DNA of 64,000 nucleotides. Source: Polyangium fumosum (GTDB lineage Bacteria; Myxococcota_A; Polyangia; Polyangiales; Polyangiaceae). The DNA is taken from positions 62,001-126,000 of the forward strand of contig NZ_SSMQ01000028.1 of assembly GCF_005144585.1 (NCBI RefSeq). Direction: 5' to 3'. The position numbers were made by a program, and so were the translations under genes. Of this stretch, positions 24,559 to 33,656 are shown piece by piece. Below the pieces are notes generated by a model, which saw only the letters and a list, made by a program, of their open reading frames with translations, was not told where the DNA came from and made no database searches. Each line of letters begins with the position of its first letter. The first letter of the stretch is position 1.

Positions 24559-24572
24559 CTACGATCTCGTAG
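24559..24572. promoter_or_regulatory. Palindrome upstream of the borosin precursor-like gene
   Basis: CTACGA-TC-TCGTAG, two perfect 6-bp arms with a 2-base centre, 18 bases before the ATG of the precursor-like gene and overlapping the expected start region of its transcript. A possible operator; no known family site recognised. Confidence 0.4.
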
Positions 24573-24950
24573 GTGGTGCTGGCGGCGGAGCGTGGCGTAC
24601 GCGAAGCGCGTAGAGAATACCTGCCAGCAGCCCGAGGATACGGGTCTCTCCAGGCCGTCGCAAGCCCGGGAGAACGGCGTCGCGCTTTCTTTTCGCGCGG
24701 TTGTTCTCAGGGCGCGCCCGTTTGCGTCAGAGCGCTGTCGGATCTGCGTGCTTCTATCCGCGAGCGCAGGATGTCTTCTGCTTGGCAGGACGCATCCCTC
24801 GGGGGACTTGCGTGGGAATCGAGCTTGTCATCGAATTTTCTTGCACTGTGAGGACATGCGTGCTGCAGGGCTGGAGGCCGCGTGAGGCGCCCGGGGAGGA
24901 GAGGCGTGACGCGCTGGCTCGATGCTATCCACGAACGGGGACGTCACCTC
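24573..24950. other. Intergenic stretch without a convincing gene
   Basis: Upstream of the borosin precursor-like gene. Short open frames exist in several phases, but none has the third-position GC bias, a ribosome-binding site and a recognisable product. Local GC is lower than in the neighbouring genes. Probably promoter and leader sequence of the precursor-like gene plus spacer before the hexanucleotide tract. Confidence 0.5.
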
Positions 24951-24951
24951 G

Positions 24952-25103
24952 GGCGCGGGGGTGGGGGCGGAAGCGGGGGCGGAAGCGGGAGCGGGGGCGG
25001 AAGCGGGAGCGGAAGCGGAAGCGGGAGCGGGAGCGGAAGCGGGAGCGGAAGCGGAAGCGGGAGCGGGAGCGGAAGCGGGAGCGGAAGCGGGAGCGGGAGC
25101 GGC
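24952..25103. repeat. GGGAGC/GGAAGC hexanucleotide tract
   Basis: About 25 hexamer units in which GGGAGC and GGAAGC alternate in short blocks, starting as GGGGGC units. Non-coding: it lies between the precursor-like gene (minus) and the epimerase stop at 25423. The remaining 320 bases to 25422 show no gene that I can support. Confidence 0.9.
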
Positions 25104-25422
25104 AGAGAGATCTGGTTGTGTACCGCTGTTGAGGAAGGGGGTAGGTCGAGTGCCGGATGGGCCATGGGCCTTGCCAGGTGTGACGGCGGCCATGGCGGAG
25201 CCCGAAGTGCGCGGGCACGATGCGGTGGCGAAATGTCGCGCTCATACCGGATGCAATTCGCGAAGGATTCGCCCGTGCAGGGCTCTCGGCGCGTGGACCG
25301 CCAATGCGTAAGCGTGTGCCCCTCGGGCAACCCTCGCTGCCCTTCCCAAAAGCGCGCCGGCGAGAGCAGCCCTGATGCGCCGCCTTCGGTGGACTCGTGT
25401 GGTGCGAGGGGCGGCTACCAAA

Positions 25423-26259
25423 CTATGCAATCCCCCTCGCCACGGCATCCCCGAGCCGCGGCACCTCGGGTGAGAAGCCGAGATCTTCGCGGATCCGCTT
25501 TCCATCCATGACGGCCTCGAAGGCCCTCGCACGCTCGGGGGTGGAGCCGTCCGGGGGAGGCTCGCCCACCGAAGCGAACAGCGTGGCGAGATTGGGAGAC
25601 TCGTCGTCCACCAGGTTGTACACGCGATGGGAAGGGGATGGCGCGTCGAGCAAACGCGCGACGGCCTGGGCCACGTCGAGATGATGGCCAATCGACATCC
25701 GTTGCATGGGGGGGAACGTTCGCATGAACGGCACCACGTCGGCGATGTGCGGATCTCCGTCGCCGTAGACGAACGGCAATCGAAGGACGCGCACGTCGAG
25801 GCCTTCGAGCGCGAGCAGGAAGCGCTCGGCGGCGAGCTTGCTCTTGGGATAGCTCTCGATCGGGTAGCAGGAGTCGTCTTCGTGCGAGAGGCGCCCACGA
25901 ACCGCGCTGGGCCCGTAGACGAGTCCGGTGCTCGTGAAGACGAAGCGCTTCACCGAGGCTTCGCGGACCGCCTGGGCGAGGTGCTGCGTGCCGAGGTCGT
26001 TGACCGCGTGCGCCTGCTCCGGCGTCGCGCCACGAAAGAAGGCTGCACAATGCACGACCGCGTCGACCCCGCGCACCGCTGCGGAGAGGGAGCTCGGCTC
26101 GAGCAGATCGCCCAGAGCGAGCTCGATGTGGGCTTCGCGCAGGTCTTTTGCGCGCGCTTCGTCGCGAACGAGGGCACGCACGTGATGGCCGCGCTGAGCG
26201 AGCCGTTTGGAGAGGCGACTTCCGACCTTACCGGTGGCACCGGTGACGAGGATCTTCAT
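25423..26259 (-). CDS. NAD(P)-dependent epimerase/dehydratase (extended SDR)
   Basis: A 278-aa Rossmann-fold enzyme. 'ILVTGATGKVGSRL' (GxxGxxG, residues 3-16), 'VVHCAAFF', 'FVFTSTGLVYG' and 'YPKSKLAAERFL' give the cofactor site and the Ser/Tyr-x3-Lys catalytic set of extended short-chain dehydrogenases. The substrate (sugar nucleotide, or another hydroxy/oxo compound) cannot be read. It is divergent from the AraC regulator, start to start about 100 bases apart, suggesting control by that regulator. Confidence 0.9.
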   Translation of the reverse strand: MKILVTGATGKVGSRLSKRLAQRGHHVRALVRDEARAKDLREAHIELALGDLLEPSSLSAAVRGVDAVVHCAAFFRGATPEQAHAVNDLGTQHLAQAVREASVKRFVFTSTGLVYGPSAVRGRLSHEDDSCYPIESYPKSKLAAERFLLALEGLDVRVLRLPFVYGDGDPHIADVVPFMRTFPPMQRMSIGHHLDVAQAVARLLDAPSPSHRVYNLVDDESPNLATLFASVGEPPPDGSTPERARAFEAVMDGKRIREDLGFSPEVPRLGDAVARGIA

Positions 26260-26360
26260 GCCCCGGACCGTAGTCACCGCGTGTTTTGGCCGATTGGAAG
26301 AAACGGACAAGCACCTCGCCGAGCTTGCGTGCGCCTCGTGCGCGTAGCAAGAGATAGCTC

Positions 26361-27164
26361 GTGCACTCGCCCATCGTTCAAGAGCCTCGTGTCGCGCGGG
26401 CGTCGCTCCCGTCGAGCGGGTCCCCGGTGGCCGAGCTCTCGGTCCTCGAGTGCGACCGAGACGGACAGCGCGTCGCGCTCCCCTATGCCGAGCTTCAGAT
26501 CGTCGCGCGCTTCGGGGTGTCGGCTCGTGGCGGTTTGGATGCGCACGCGATGGGCGTGGGGCAGAGCGCGCGTCGCAAGATGCTCCGGCGCGGGCAGCGC
26601 AGCGTGATGGCGCGCCTTCGGCTGGGCGCGAGCGAGCGCGTGCTCGGCGTGTCGGCTCCGGAATTGACCGGACGAATCGTCGCCCTCGAAGACCTCTGGG
26701 GCAAAGCCGACACTGAGCACCTCTACGAGCGCCTCGCCGGGGCACGAGACACGGTCGCCGCGGCCGCCATTCTGGAGAGTGCCATCGTCGCGCGGTCCGC
26801 ACCCGCCCAGGCGGTCCGCGCCCACACCTCGCTCGCCCTGGAAGCCGCGAAGCGCCTCGCCACGCGAAGTGCGAGCCGCGTGAGCGCCGTCGCCGACGAG
26901 CTCGGGGTGAGCGAGCGTCACCTTCGCCGCCTCTTTCAGGAGACACTCGGTGTCGGGCCCAAGGCTTACGCCAAGCTCACGCGCTTTCACCGCGCCCTGC
27001 GCGCCGCGCGGGAGAGCCGCCCGGCCGGTTGGGCCGGCATTGCCGCCGGAGCCGGCTATTATGATCAAGCGCATCTGATTGCCGAGTTTCGCTCCATTGC
27101 AGGAGTGACCCCGCGCGAGCTACTCGGCGAGCTGCGCACCTCGGGGGCCATCGGCCGAGTGTGA
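26361..27164 (+). CDS. AraC-family transcriptional regulator
   Basis: A 267-aa regulator. The C-terminal 100 residues hold two helix-turn-helix motifs: 'RVSAVADELGVSERHLRRLF' and 'AGWAGIAAGAGYYDQAHLIAE' followed by 'FRSIAGVTPRELL', the AraC signature. The N-terminal half is a ligand-sensing domain of the DUF6597/ArgR-like small beta type common in AraC proteins lacking a cupin. GTG 26361 is the start. Its divergent neighbour, the epimerase at 25423, is the likely target. Confidence 0.9.
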   Translation: MHSPIVQEPRVARASLPSSGSPVAELSVLECDRDGQRVALPYAELQIVARFGVSARGGLDAHAMGVGQSARRKMLRRGQRSVMARLRLGASERVLGVSAPELTGRIVALEDLWGKADTEHLYERLAGARDTVAAAAILESAIVARSAPAQAVRAHTSLALEAAKRLATRSASRVSAVADELGVSERHLRRLFQETLGVGPKAYAKLTRFHRALRAARESRPAGWAGIAAGAGYYDQAHLIAEFRSIAGVTPRELLGELRTSGAIGRV

Positions 27165-27695
27165 CGCGAGGTTCGTCGCGCGTCGAAAGGTCACGCTCGC
27201 GAGCGTGCAGCCTCCGCCTCGAGGCCGAACGGATCGAGCGGCCCGAGTGGCACGATGCCGTTCGGATTGAATGCTTTGATCTTGAACCGACCCGCAGAAC
27301 CGCAGCGCGGGAATCTGGCGATGATGGGAGCCGGAAACAGTAGCGGGAGCGGGAGCGGGAGCGGGAGCGGGAGCGGGAGCGGGAGCGGGAGCGGGAGCGC
27401 TGGCGGGAGCGGGAGCGGGAGCGCTGGCGGGAGCGGGAGCGGGAGCGCTGGCGGGAGCGGGAGCGGGAGCGCTGGCGGGAGCGCTGGCGGGAGCGGTGTT
27501 CAGGGGATCCCGCTCGGGGACGGCGAGCGTACCGTCGTGCTCGGCCTCTTCAAGGCCATGCCGTGCTCGCCGTCCTCGCAGCACTGCGTGCTGCTCCGGG
27601 CGGCTCCGCGCGGTGCTGCGCAGCCTTGAAGAGGCCTGCGCGCGACGGTGTGGGACGGGGGTCCCGGCGATTGGGTCGTCGGGCGGAGGTTCTTT
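27165..27695. other. Intergenic region with hexanucleotide tract
   Basis: No supported gene. The middle (27340-27493) is the GGGAGC tract. The flanks have short open frames that are only extensions of the repeat into Gly-Ser or Ala-Pro polymers. The last 45 bases contain the ribosome-binding site GGAGG for the four-helix-bundle gene. Confidence 0.6.
27340..27493. repeat. GGGAGC tract with GCTGGC higher-order units
   Basis: About 25 hexamers. In the second half GCTGGC interrupts after every two to three GGGAGC units, making an 18-24 bp higher-order repeat. Same hexamer family as 19888 and 24952. Confidence 0.9.
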
Positions 27696-28025
27696 ATGCT
27701 GAGGATTTACGAAGTGGTTTTGGCGATGGCTGCGGACGCGGCGGGCATTGCGGAGCAGATCGAACGACGGGATTCCGATCTGGCTCGGCAAATGCGCAGG
27801 GCCACGCATAGCGTCGCGCTGAATGTGGCGGAAGGGATGGGCAATCACGGCGGGACGAAGCGGCAGCGCTACGCCTCCGCTCTCGGCTCGGCAAGGGAAG
27901 TGCTCGCTTGCGTCCAGGTCGCCCAGGCCATGCGGTACATCGGCGCCGTCGACGCGCAGGCGCTCGACCGAATGGACCACGTCATCGCCACCCTCGGCCG
28001 CCTCGTCTACCGCCGCGCATCGTGA
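27696..28025 (+). CDS. Four-helix-bundle protein (23S rRNA intervening-sequence-protein family)
   Basis: A 109-aa protein. 'MLRIYEVVLAMAADAAGIAE', 'DLARQMRRATHSVALNVAEG' and 'KRQRYASALGSAREVLACVQ' match the four-helix-bundle/IVP family (Pfam 23S_rRNA_IVP), especially 'Q.RRA..S...N.AEG'. Such proteins are frequent in myxobacterial genomes outside rRNA operons; their role is unknown. GGAGG lies 8 bases before ATG 27696. A strong terminator hairpin follows immediately. Confidence 0.88.
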   Translation: MLRIYEVVLAMAADAAGIAEQIERRDSDLARQMRRATHSVALNVAEGMGNHGGTKRQRYASALGSAREVLACVQVAQAMRYIGAVDAQALDRMDHVIATLGRLVYRRAS

Positions 28026-28029
28026 AACG

Positions 28030-28070
28030 AAGGGCGGGCCCTCCTTCCTTCAGGTCGGCCCGCCCTTTCC
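28030..28070 (+). terminator. Rho-independent-like terminator
   Basis: AAGGGCGGGCC / GGCCCGCCCTT, a perfect 11-bp stem with a 16-base loop, followed by TTTCC, 5 bases after the stop of the four-helix-bundle gene. Confidence 0.75.
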
Positions 28071-28270
28071 GTCAGGATCACGGCCCCCATTCCAAGGCCC
28101 CTCGCCCCATTCCCTTGGGATCGCGGGGTCTCCCGCGACGAACCTACGTCTGCATTTGGGGGATTTTCTTCTCCCCCAAGCTGTGCGAGAAAACAAACGA
28201 CGCCAGCCGGCGCTTGCAACACCGACCGGCGTCTGACCCGCAAACCCCGTACACCCGGAGTTCACGAGCT

Positions 28271-28870
28271 GTGAGCAACGTAGACGTCCATCCTGAATCC
28301 GCCAAGAAACCTACACTCCTTCCCTCGCCCGAGGCTTCCTTCGCGCGGTTTTACCGCGAATGCCGGGGGTTCGTCCGCTCCGTCCTTCGCGCCCGCGGCG
28401 TTTCGGCTCGGGAGGCCGACGATCTCGTGCAGGAGGTCTTCATGCTCGCCTGGCAGCGCCACGATCGGCTCGCGCTCGGCGACCAAGCACGACCCTGGCT
28501 CTACACGGTCGCGCTCTACATGGCCTCGAACCATCGCAAGCTCGCCCGGCACCGAGTCGAGGACCTCACGGCCGATCTCCCCGAGCCGCTGGTCTTTCCG
28601 CGAATGATCCAAGCCATGGAGGCGACCCGCCTCCTGGCGAGGGTCCTCGGCAAGCTCGGCCGGAAGGTCGCTGCGGTGCTGATTGCGTACGAGATCGAGG
28701 GGCGCTCGATGGTGGAGATTGCCCGCAGGCTGCGGATACGGTTGAAGACGGCCTACGCGCGGCTGCATCTAGCGCGGGAAAAACTGGTCAGTCTCGCGTC
28801 GAACGGCCTGGAATGTCGACATCGATTGCCCCTCGGGAGCTTGGGTCGAAGGATTCTGGCCAGCGAGTGA
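28271..28870 (+). CDS. ECF sigma factor
   Basis: A 199-aa sigma factor. Region 2 'FYRECRGFVRSVLRARGVSA' and 'READDLVQEVFMLAWQRHDR' are typical, followed by 'PWLYTVALYMASNHRKL'. Region 4 is recognisable ('MVEIARRLRIRLKTAYARLH' helix-turn-helix). No anti-sigma gene is adjacent. GTG 28271 precedes 'SNVDVHPES' with GGAG upstream. Its last 83 bases overlap the end of the convergent NACHT-pentapeptide gene, so the two transcripts are antisense at their 3' ends. Confidence 0.88.
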   Translation: MSNVDVHPESAKKPTLLPSPEASFARFYRECRGFVRSVLRARGVSAREADDLVQEVFMLAWQRHDRLALGDQARPWLYTVALYMASNHRKLARHRVEDLTADLPEPLVFPRMIQAMEATRLLARVLGKLGRKVAAVLIAYEIEGRSMVEIARRLRIRLKTAYARLHLAREKLVSLASNGLECRHRLPLGSLGRRILASE

Positions 28871-31544
28871 GTGGATTGTAGACGGCGCCTCTGAGGTACG
28901 CATCGCTGAGGTTCGCACCGCTGAGGTCTGCACCGCTGAGGTCCGCACCGCTGAGGTCCGCATCGCTGAGGCCCGCATCGCTGAGGTCCGCACCGCCGAG
29001 GTCCGCACCGCTGAGGTCCGCGCGGCTGAGGTCCGTGCGGCTGAGGTACGCACCGCTGAGGTTCGCACCTCTGAGGTTCGCACCGATGAGGTTCGCACCT
29101 CTGAGGTTCGCACCGATGAGGTCCACACCGATGAGGTTCGCACCTCTGAGGTTCGCACCTCTGAGGTTCGCACCGCTGAGGCTCGTACCGCTGAGGTCTG
29201 CACCTCTGAGGTCCGCACCGCTGAGGTCCGCACTTCTGAGGTCCATACCTTCTAGACTAACGCCCTCTGCGCTGATCCACGGCGCACCCAATCGCACCCA
29301 CTCCTGACGCATCCAGAACCATCCCAGCATGGAACGCAGCGCCGGCGTCTCGACCTTCAATGGTTCCAGTCCATGAAGTGAGCATCGGATCGCCAACGCA
29401 GCATGTCGAAGGGGAACGCGCTGGTCATCTCGCCATGACCGTTCCTCCTCGTGCTTGCCCTCGTCAAAATCCGGCCGTTCATCCACGAAGCAGCCCTCCG
29501 CCCAACCCCCAAGGTTCTTTCTTTCGTCCTCCTTCCACTGGACGCCGTTGAGAATGGCCATCAAGAACTCGAAGCTGCGGTTGTCTTCTTCGAGCAACAC
29601 CGCACCATAAAGTTCACGTTCCAGGCTCCTCTGCCTCGATTCTCTGCGCTCCTGGAGGATCGCCCGCAGCCTATCCGCCCACCAGCAAGCCGCCAAGAAC
29701 TCCCCGAAGCTCTTGTGGCCGAACAGGATCACGTGGTTCTGATCCCGCAAGTCTGCCTGCAACACGAGCATGGCTCCCATGCGGATCATCTCCTGGACCT
29801 GCGGCTCTCCGCGGAGGTCGAGCACCTTCCGGAGAAGGTGGTTGACGTCCTGCAAATCGAGATGCTCGCCCCGCGCTTCACGCCTCCGATGCTCCCACGC
29901 AATACGCGACATGAGCCACAACATCGCATCCTCCAGCGAGGCATCTTTTCCGATGTTGCCAAGGTCGCGCAGCTTTTCCCGGAGTTTCTCTGATGCGTCC
30001 GCCACACGAGGATGCCGATCCCGGTCGTGCTTGCACTTCCCGGCGGCGATCTGCTGGAAGAAATGCTCATAGATCGCTACCTGGCTCGTGTCCCCCTGCT
30101 CAATCCGAGTAGGACCCCAGGTGACGGCGCTCATGAAGAGCAGGATGGGCGTCGTCCCCAGCTCCAAAAGTTTAGCGTTCGTTAGCCCCTCGACCGTGAC
30201 GGGCTCGCTTCCGCTGATTTGGTTCCAGCGATCAAGCCAAGCCCCGATCTGATCCTCCTTCCGGAAGGACTGCACATCAATGATGGGGATGCCCCCGAGC
30301 TTGTCCTCCGACGGCAACGCGCCCTTTCGCGAGAACACCACCACCCGATGCCGATCACTCGTCGCCCCCTTCAGCTCCCGAAAGAGCTGCTCCACCTCCG
30401 TGTGCGACAACGCAACCTCGTCCAGCCCATCCACGATGTACACGACCCGCATCGTATCGGCCGGCATCGCCAAAGCATCGTCACTCCGCAGCAGAGAGAG
30501 CCCGATCGCCTCCGCCTGGTTGCGAAGCGCCTCCCGGACCGTCGCAGCAAAGGACTCGCGCTGAAAGTCTCGCGCGCACTTGATGAAGATTGGAAGCACA
30601 AGCTCAGCGGACGGTTGGTCCACGCCCCGCATGTACGTCTGCGCCCACCCAAAGGCGAGCATCCGCGCGGTGAGGGACTTCCCCATACCGAAATCCCCAC
30701 GCACGATGACGATGGGATGCTTCCCGAGCAGGTCGCCGATGAACTCGCGCAGGGGCTTGCGCGTTTTTCCCCAAACGCCATCCGGCTCCACATACATGAA
30801 ACCAAGCGGCATCGTCGGCACGCCCGGCGTGGTCGTCCCGAAGACGTGCCGCCTGTCCGAAATCGACCCATCCTCCATCAACCGCCGCCGAAGCTGCCGC
30901 GCGCGATCCTTGTCGACCTCCAGCAAAAACCGCCCCAGCTCCCGCCCTGCCCCCGTCACCAGCAGCTCGGCATACGCCATCTGAAACGCGCCCTCGAACT
31001 GGAGCCGCGCCCCCTCGCGCCGCATGTCGAGCAACGCCGTGTCCTCGCCCCCCTCGAACCGCCCATCGGCGAACGCCGTATACAACGCCTGATAGATCGG
31101 CGTGGCCATCGGATCGGGATGCAACGCATGCATCGCCGAGAGTCTCTCCGCCGCGGCCCGCTGCTCGAATTCCGGCAGCAGCCACCCCAGCGCGAGCCGA
31201 AGCCGCGTCTGGATCTCCTCCTCCCGCGCGGCCTTCTCGTTCGACCGGAAAGCCCGATGGAGCCAGGGCCGCTCCTGCAACCCGGGCGCCATCCGCTCGT
31301 CCCCCGCCCAGTGCTCGTAGAACGCCGTGCCGAACGCCTGGAGCACGAGCGCCGTATGCAGCGCCGTCATCCGTGTCCGCGGCTTGGCCGTCGCCACCCC
31401 GTGCACGGCACCGAGGGCCTCGAGGACGGCGCTGATCGCGCTGACGTCCGATTCCTCGAAGCCCTGCTTGGCCTCGCCAAGGTAGCTGAACGCCCCCGCG
31501 GCGAAGACCTTGCCGAGCATGGTGACGATCGTGATGGGTTCCAT
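28788..31544 (-). CDS. NACHT NTPase with C-terminal pentapeptide repeats
   Basis: A 918-aa STAND-type protein. An N-terminal helical domain (1-240) is followed by a NACHT-like NTPase: Walker A 'VRGDFGMGKS' (281-290) and Walker B 'VVYIVDGLDEVAL' (367-379). A helical middle leads to about 25 pentapeptide repeats (A(D/N)LxG, about 762-886) forming a right-handed beta-helix, and a 32-residue tail. Bacterial NACHT proteins often act in phage defence; the pentapeptide helix would be the sensor or effector arm. That role is inference. ATG 31544 with GGAGAG upstream is preferred to the open extension to 31685, which runs into duplicated DNA. The repeat section is low in complexity but in frame. Confidence 0.88.
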   Translation of the reverse strand: MEPITIVTMLGKVFAAGAFSYLGEAKQGFEESDVSAISAVLEALGAVHGVATAKPRTRMTALHTALVLQAFGTAFYEHWAGDERMAPGLQERPWLHRAFRSNEKAAREEEIQTRLRLALGWLLPEFEQRAAAERLSAMHALHPDPMATPIYQALYTAFADGRFEGGEDTALLDMRREGARLQFEGAFQMAYAELLVTGAGRELGRFLLEVDKDRARQLRRRLMEDGSISDRRHVFGTTTPGVPTMPLGFMYVEPDGVWGKTRKPLREFIGDLLGKHPIVIVRGDFGMGKSLTARMLAFGWAQTYMRGVDQPSAELVLPIFIKCARDFQRESFAATVREALRNQAEAIGLSLLRSDDALAMPADTMRVVYIVDGLDEVALSHTEVEQLFRELKGATSDRHRVVVFSRKGALPSEDKLGGIPIIDVQSFRKEDQIGAWLDRWNQISGSEPVTVEGLTNAKLLELGTTPILLFMSAVTWGPTRIEQGDTSQVAIYEHFFQQIAAGKCKHDRDRHPRVADASEKLREKLRDLGNIGKDASLEDAMLWLMSRIAWEHRRREARGEHLDLQDVNHLLRKVLDLRGEPQVQEMIRMGAMLVLQADLRDQNHVILFGHKSFGEFLAACWWADRLRAILQERRESRQRSLERELYGAVLLEEDNRSFEFLMAILNGVQWKEDERKNLGGWAEGCFVDERPDFDEGKHEEERSWRDDQRVPLRHAALAIRCSLHGLEPLKVETPALRSMLGWFWMRQEWVRLGAPWISAEGVSLEGMDLRSADLSGADLRGADLSGTSLSGANLRGANLRGANLIGVDLIGANLRGANLIGANLRGANLSGAYLSRTDLSRADLSGADLGGADLSDAGLSDADLSGADLSGADLSGANLSDAYLRGAVYNPLTRWPESFDPSSRGAIDVDIPGRSTRD

Positions 31545-31618
31545 GGGTGGACGCTCTCCATTCACCGGGTTCTGAGCGGCGGCAGCATGGCTCGCGCACG
31601 GGCGTGAGGGCTCGTGGC

Positions 31619-31713
31619 CAGCAACGCCTCGGACTTGTCTCGCCACACGGGAGGCATCATCCGCGGGAAGGGCGGATGCGGTCAAGACGAGCGGGGGCGG
31701 GAGCGGAAGCGAA
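31619..31713 (-). repeat. Duplicated 5' end and upstream region of the Hsp70 operon
   Basis: The segment around 31636-31704 repeats 19838-19907 with few changes: the codons for 'MMPPVWRD' then 'EALLA', the ATGATG start, the upstream GCGGATGCGGTCAAGACG and a short GGGGGC/GGGAGC tract. Here the coding part is broken off after about 15 codons. The remnant sits directly upstream of the NACHT gene on the same strand and may supply its promoter. Confidence 0.75.
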
Positions 31714-31811
31714 TTTCCAGGGGAGCGGGGCCCTGGCGACGCTGGGAATGCCGTAGGGCGGCTGCGCTGCGCAGCATCCGCCCCATGGCTTGACCCCGAT
31801 GGGACGACCCG

Positions 31812-33422
31812 TCATTCGTTCAAGCGGATTTCGCGGACCCTCGTAGTCGTACTGCCATCTTGCCCGTCGCTGATGAACAACCCTTTCGCGTCGCCTGTCC
31901 TGTAGGAAATCGAGGGCCAATAATCCTCGGCGACGACCAACGGCGCGGACACCGTCAGGTCAGGCCGCAGCAGACGTATGTTGAGCTGGTCGATGACGTA
32001 GAATGCGCCTTCGACGAACTTGAACAGCCGATGCGACGTGTAGAGCTCGGCCTGTCCGCCGCCGCCCACCGGTTTTCGGTAGGTCCCGGCGCCACCGCTC
32101 TCGCGCCAATACACGTAACCACCCGTCACGGAGAAACTGGTGACGTTTGCGTCGTGAAAGACGTTCTGGCCCTGGCCCGCGATCGGGGAATAACCGATGT
32201 ACGATCCGGGCTCTTGCCAGTAAATCCGATCTCCATCGATGATGAGGTTCTCCGGGACCTCGCTGCTCTTGAACACCGTGCTCACCGAACCGTCGAGGCC
32301 GATCCGGAGGAGGCCATGGCCATTGGGCCCCGAGAAATCGTAGAGCGCGCAAAACACGTACTGGTCGTTCGCCACGAGCTCCTGGCAAAAGCCCTCCGTG
32401 GATCCCGTGCTCGCCAGCGCCTGCGCGCTGCCTCCGGCCTTCGCCATGCGCCTCAGCGTGCCGACCTCCGACCAGAAGACGTGCGTGCTGTTGATGGCCA
32501 CGCTCTCGACGAACGTGTCACTCAGGGCAACCTGGGTGGCCACGCCCGAGGTGCGATCGATCGTGTATACGGAACCTGGGTCGAAGCCGCCCTGGATGAC
32601 GACGTAGGCGGTCGTATCGTCGAGCGCGATGCCCCCGACAGGCCTCCCCGTGAGGTAGGCATTCCAAAGGGCGCAGCTCGTGCCCCCGCTCGTGCACGTT
32701 CCCACGGCGCACGTGCCGCATGTCGCGCCCATGTAGGAACCACACGTACGGCCCGTGTTCCGACACACGTCACGGCACATACCGGTTTCACAAATGTTGC
32801 CGCTCGGGCAGTCGGCGGCCTGAACGCACTCCTGACAGGCATTCCCCATGACCTCGACGGGCCACGGAGGTGGAAGCGCTTGGCCACAGACCATGTGCAG
32901 CGATGCACAGTCGAGACTGCTCTGGCAGGGGACCGCGGGCACGCAGGAGTGCCCCAGGCAGGCGCCACCGGCCTTGCAATCGACGGCGGCATTGCACTCC
33001 ACGCATCGCTGTCCGACCGTGTCACAGAGCTGCCCCGAGGCCGAGCAATTGAGGTCCGAGGTGCACGACGCCGCGGGAACACAATCACCGTCCTTGCACC
33101 AGTTTCCCGCCGCGCAATCATCCGATGTGCGGCACACGCCGCAGCGGCTCTCCCAGCGGTTGCAGACGAGCGCACCGCCGCATTGCTCCCCTGACGTGCA
33201 GGGCTGGCCGACGAAACCGCCCCCCCCGGATCCCCCCGAGCCCCCAGCGCCCGAACCACCAGACCCACCCGGGTCGACGCAGGCACCGTCCTCGCAGGCC
33301 AGTCCATCATCACAATCGACATCCGTCTCGCATTCGGTCTCGGTACGGTTGCCAGATCCGGCACTACATGCGTAGGCCATCGGGAGCGCAAGCAGAACTG
33401 CCCCGCGAATCCACTTTCCCAT
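31812..33422 (-). CDS. Cys-rich lipoprotein with beta-propeller-like C-terminus
   Basis: A 536-aa outer-surface protein. The signal MGKWIRGAVLLALPMAYAC gives lipid Cys19. Residues 25-230 hold about 35 cysteines in short EGF/dickkopf-like units ('CETDVDCDDGLACEDGACVD', 'CRTSDDCAAGNWCKDG') separated by a Gly/Ser linker near residues 53-70. From about 260 to the end, six or more strands such as 'GIALDDTTAYVVIQGG' and 'DGDRIYWQE' look like a beta-propeller (SMP-30/NHL-like). Such Cys-rich N-terminus plus propeller lipoproteins are a myxobacterial family of unknown function. GGGGAGA precedes ATG 33422. Confidence 0.85.
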   Translation of the reverse strand: MGKWIRGAVLLALPMAYACSAGSGNRTETECETDVDCDDGLACEDGACVDPGGSGGSGAGGSGGSGGGGFVGQPCTSGEQCGGALVCNRWESRCGVCRTSDDCAAGNWCKDGDCVPAASCTSDLNCSASGQLCDTVGQRCVECNAAVDCKAGGACLGHSCVPAVPCQSSLDCASLHMVCGQALPPPWPVEVMGNACQECVQAADCPSGNICETGMCRDVCRNTGRTCGSYMGATCGTCAVGTCTSGGTSCALWNAYLTGRPVGGIALDDTTAYVVIQGGFDPGSVYTIDRTSGVATQVALSDTFVESVAINSTHVFWSEVGTLRRMAKAGGSAQALASTGSTEGFCQELVANDQYVFCALYDFSGPNGHGLLRIGLDGSVSTVFKSSEVPENLIIDGDRIYWQEPGSYIGYSPIAGQGQNVFHDANVTSFSVTGGYVYWRESGGAGTYRKPVGGGGQAELYTSHRLFKFVEGAFYVIDQLNIRLLRPDLTVSAPLVVAEDYWPSISYRTGDAKGLFISDGQDGSTTTRVREIRLNE

Positions 33423-33598
33423 GAAATATCTCCCCGTTCCGTAGCTTCGAACGGAACCGGCGCGACACTACAACGACAGAATCCAAAGGTCCAATGTGAC
33501 TCCAACTTTGCGTCTCGCCTGTGAATTTTGACACATCACATTCGACGCCGCGTTAGACGCCTTTCAGCGTTCGTATACTTACGCCGGATGAGGGAAGT

Positions 33599-33639
33599 GC
33601 CGCTGCCGCCCCCGCTGTCGTAGCGGAAACGGCAGCGGC
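33599..33639. terminator. Terminator hairpin
   Basis: GCCGCTGCCG / CGGCAGCGGC stem with an inner CCGCT/AGCGG hairpin in the loop, 17 bases after the stop of the 261-aa gene on the minus strand. The stem is itself made of the CCGCTG variant of the hexanucleotide. Confidence 0.6.
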
Positions 33640-33656
33640 AGCGCCCGCGCTCGCGA

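Noticed and set aside
24922-25330. Gly-Ser or Leu-Pro polymer ORFs over the hexanucleotide tract
   Set aside because: All frames of a 6-bp repeat stay open; no start signal or flanking protein-like sequence.
28869-29260. 15-bp repeats as a non-coding minisatellite
   Set aside because: The period matches in-frame pentapeptide repeats of the NACHT gene, so they are coding.
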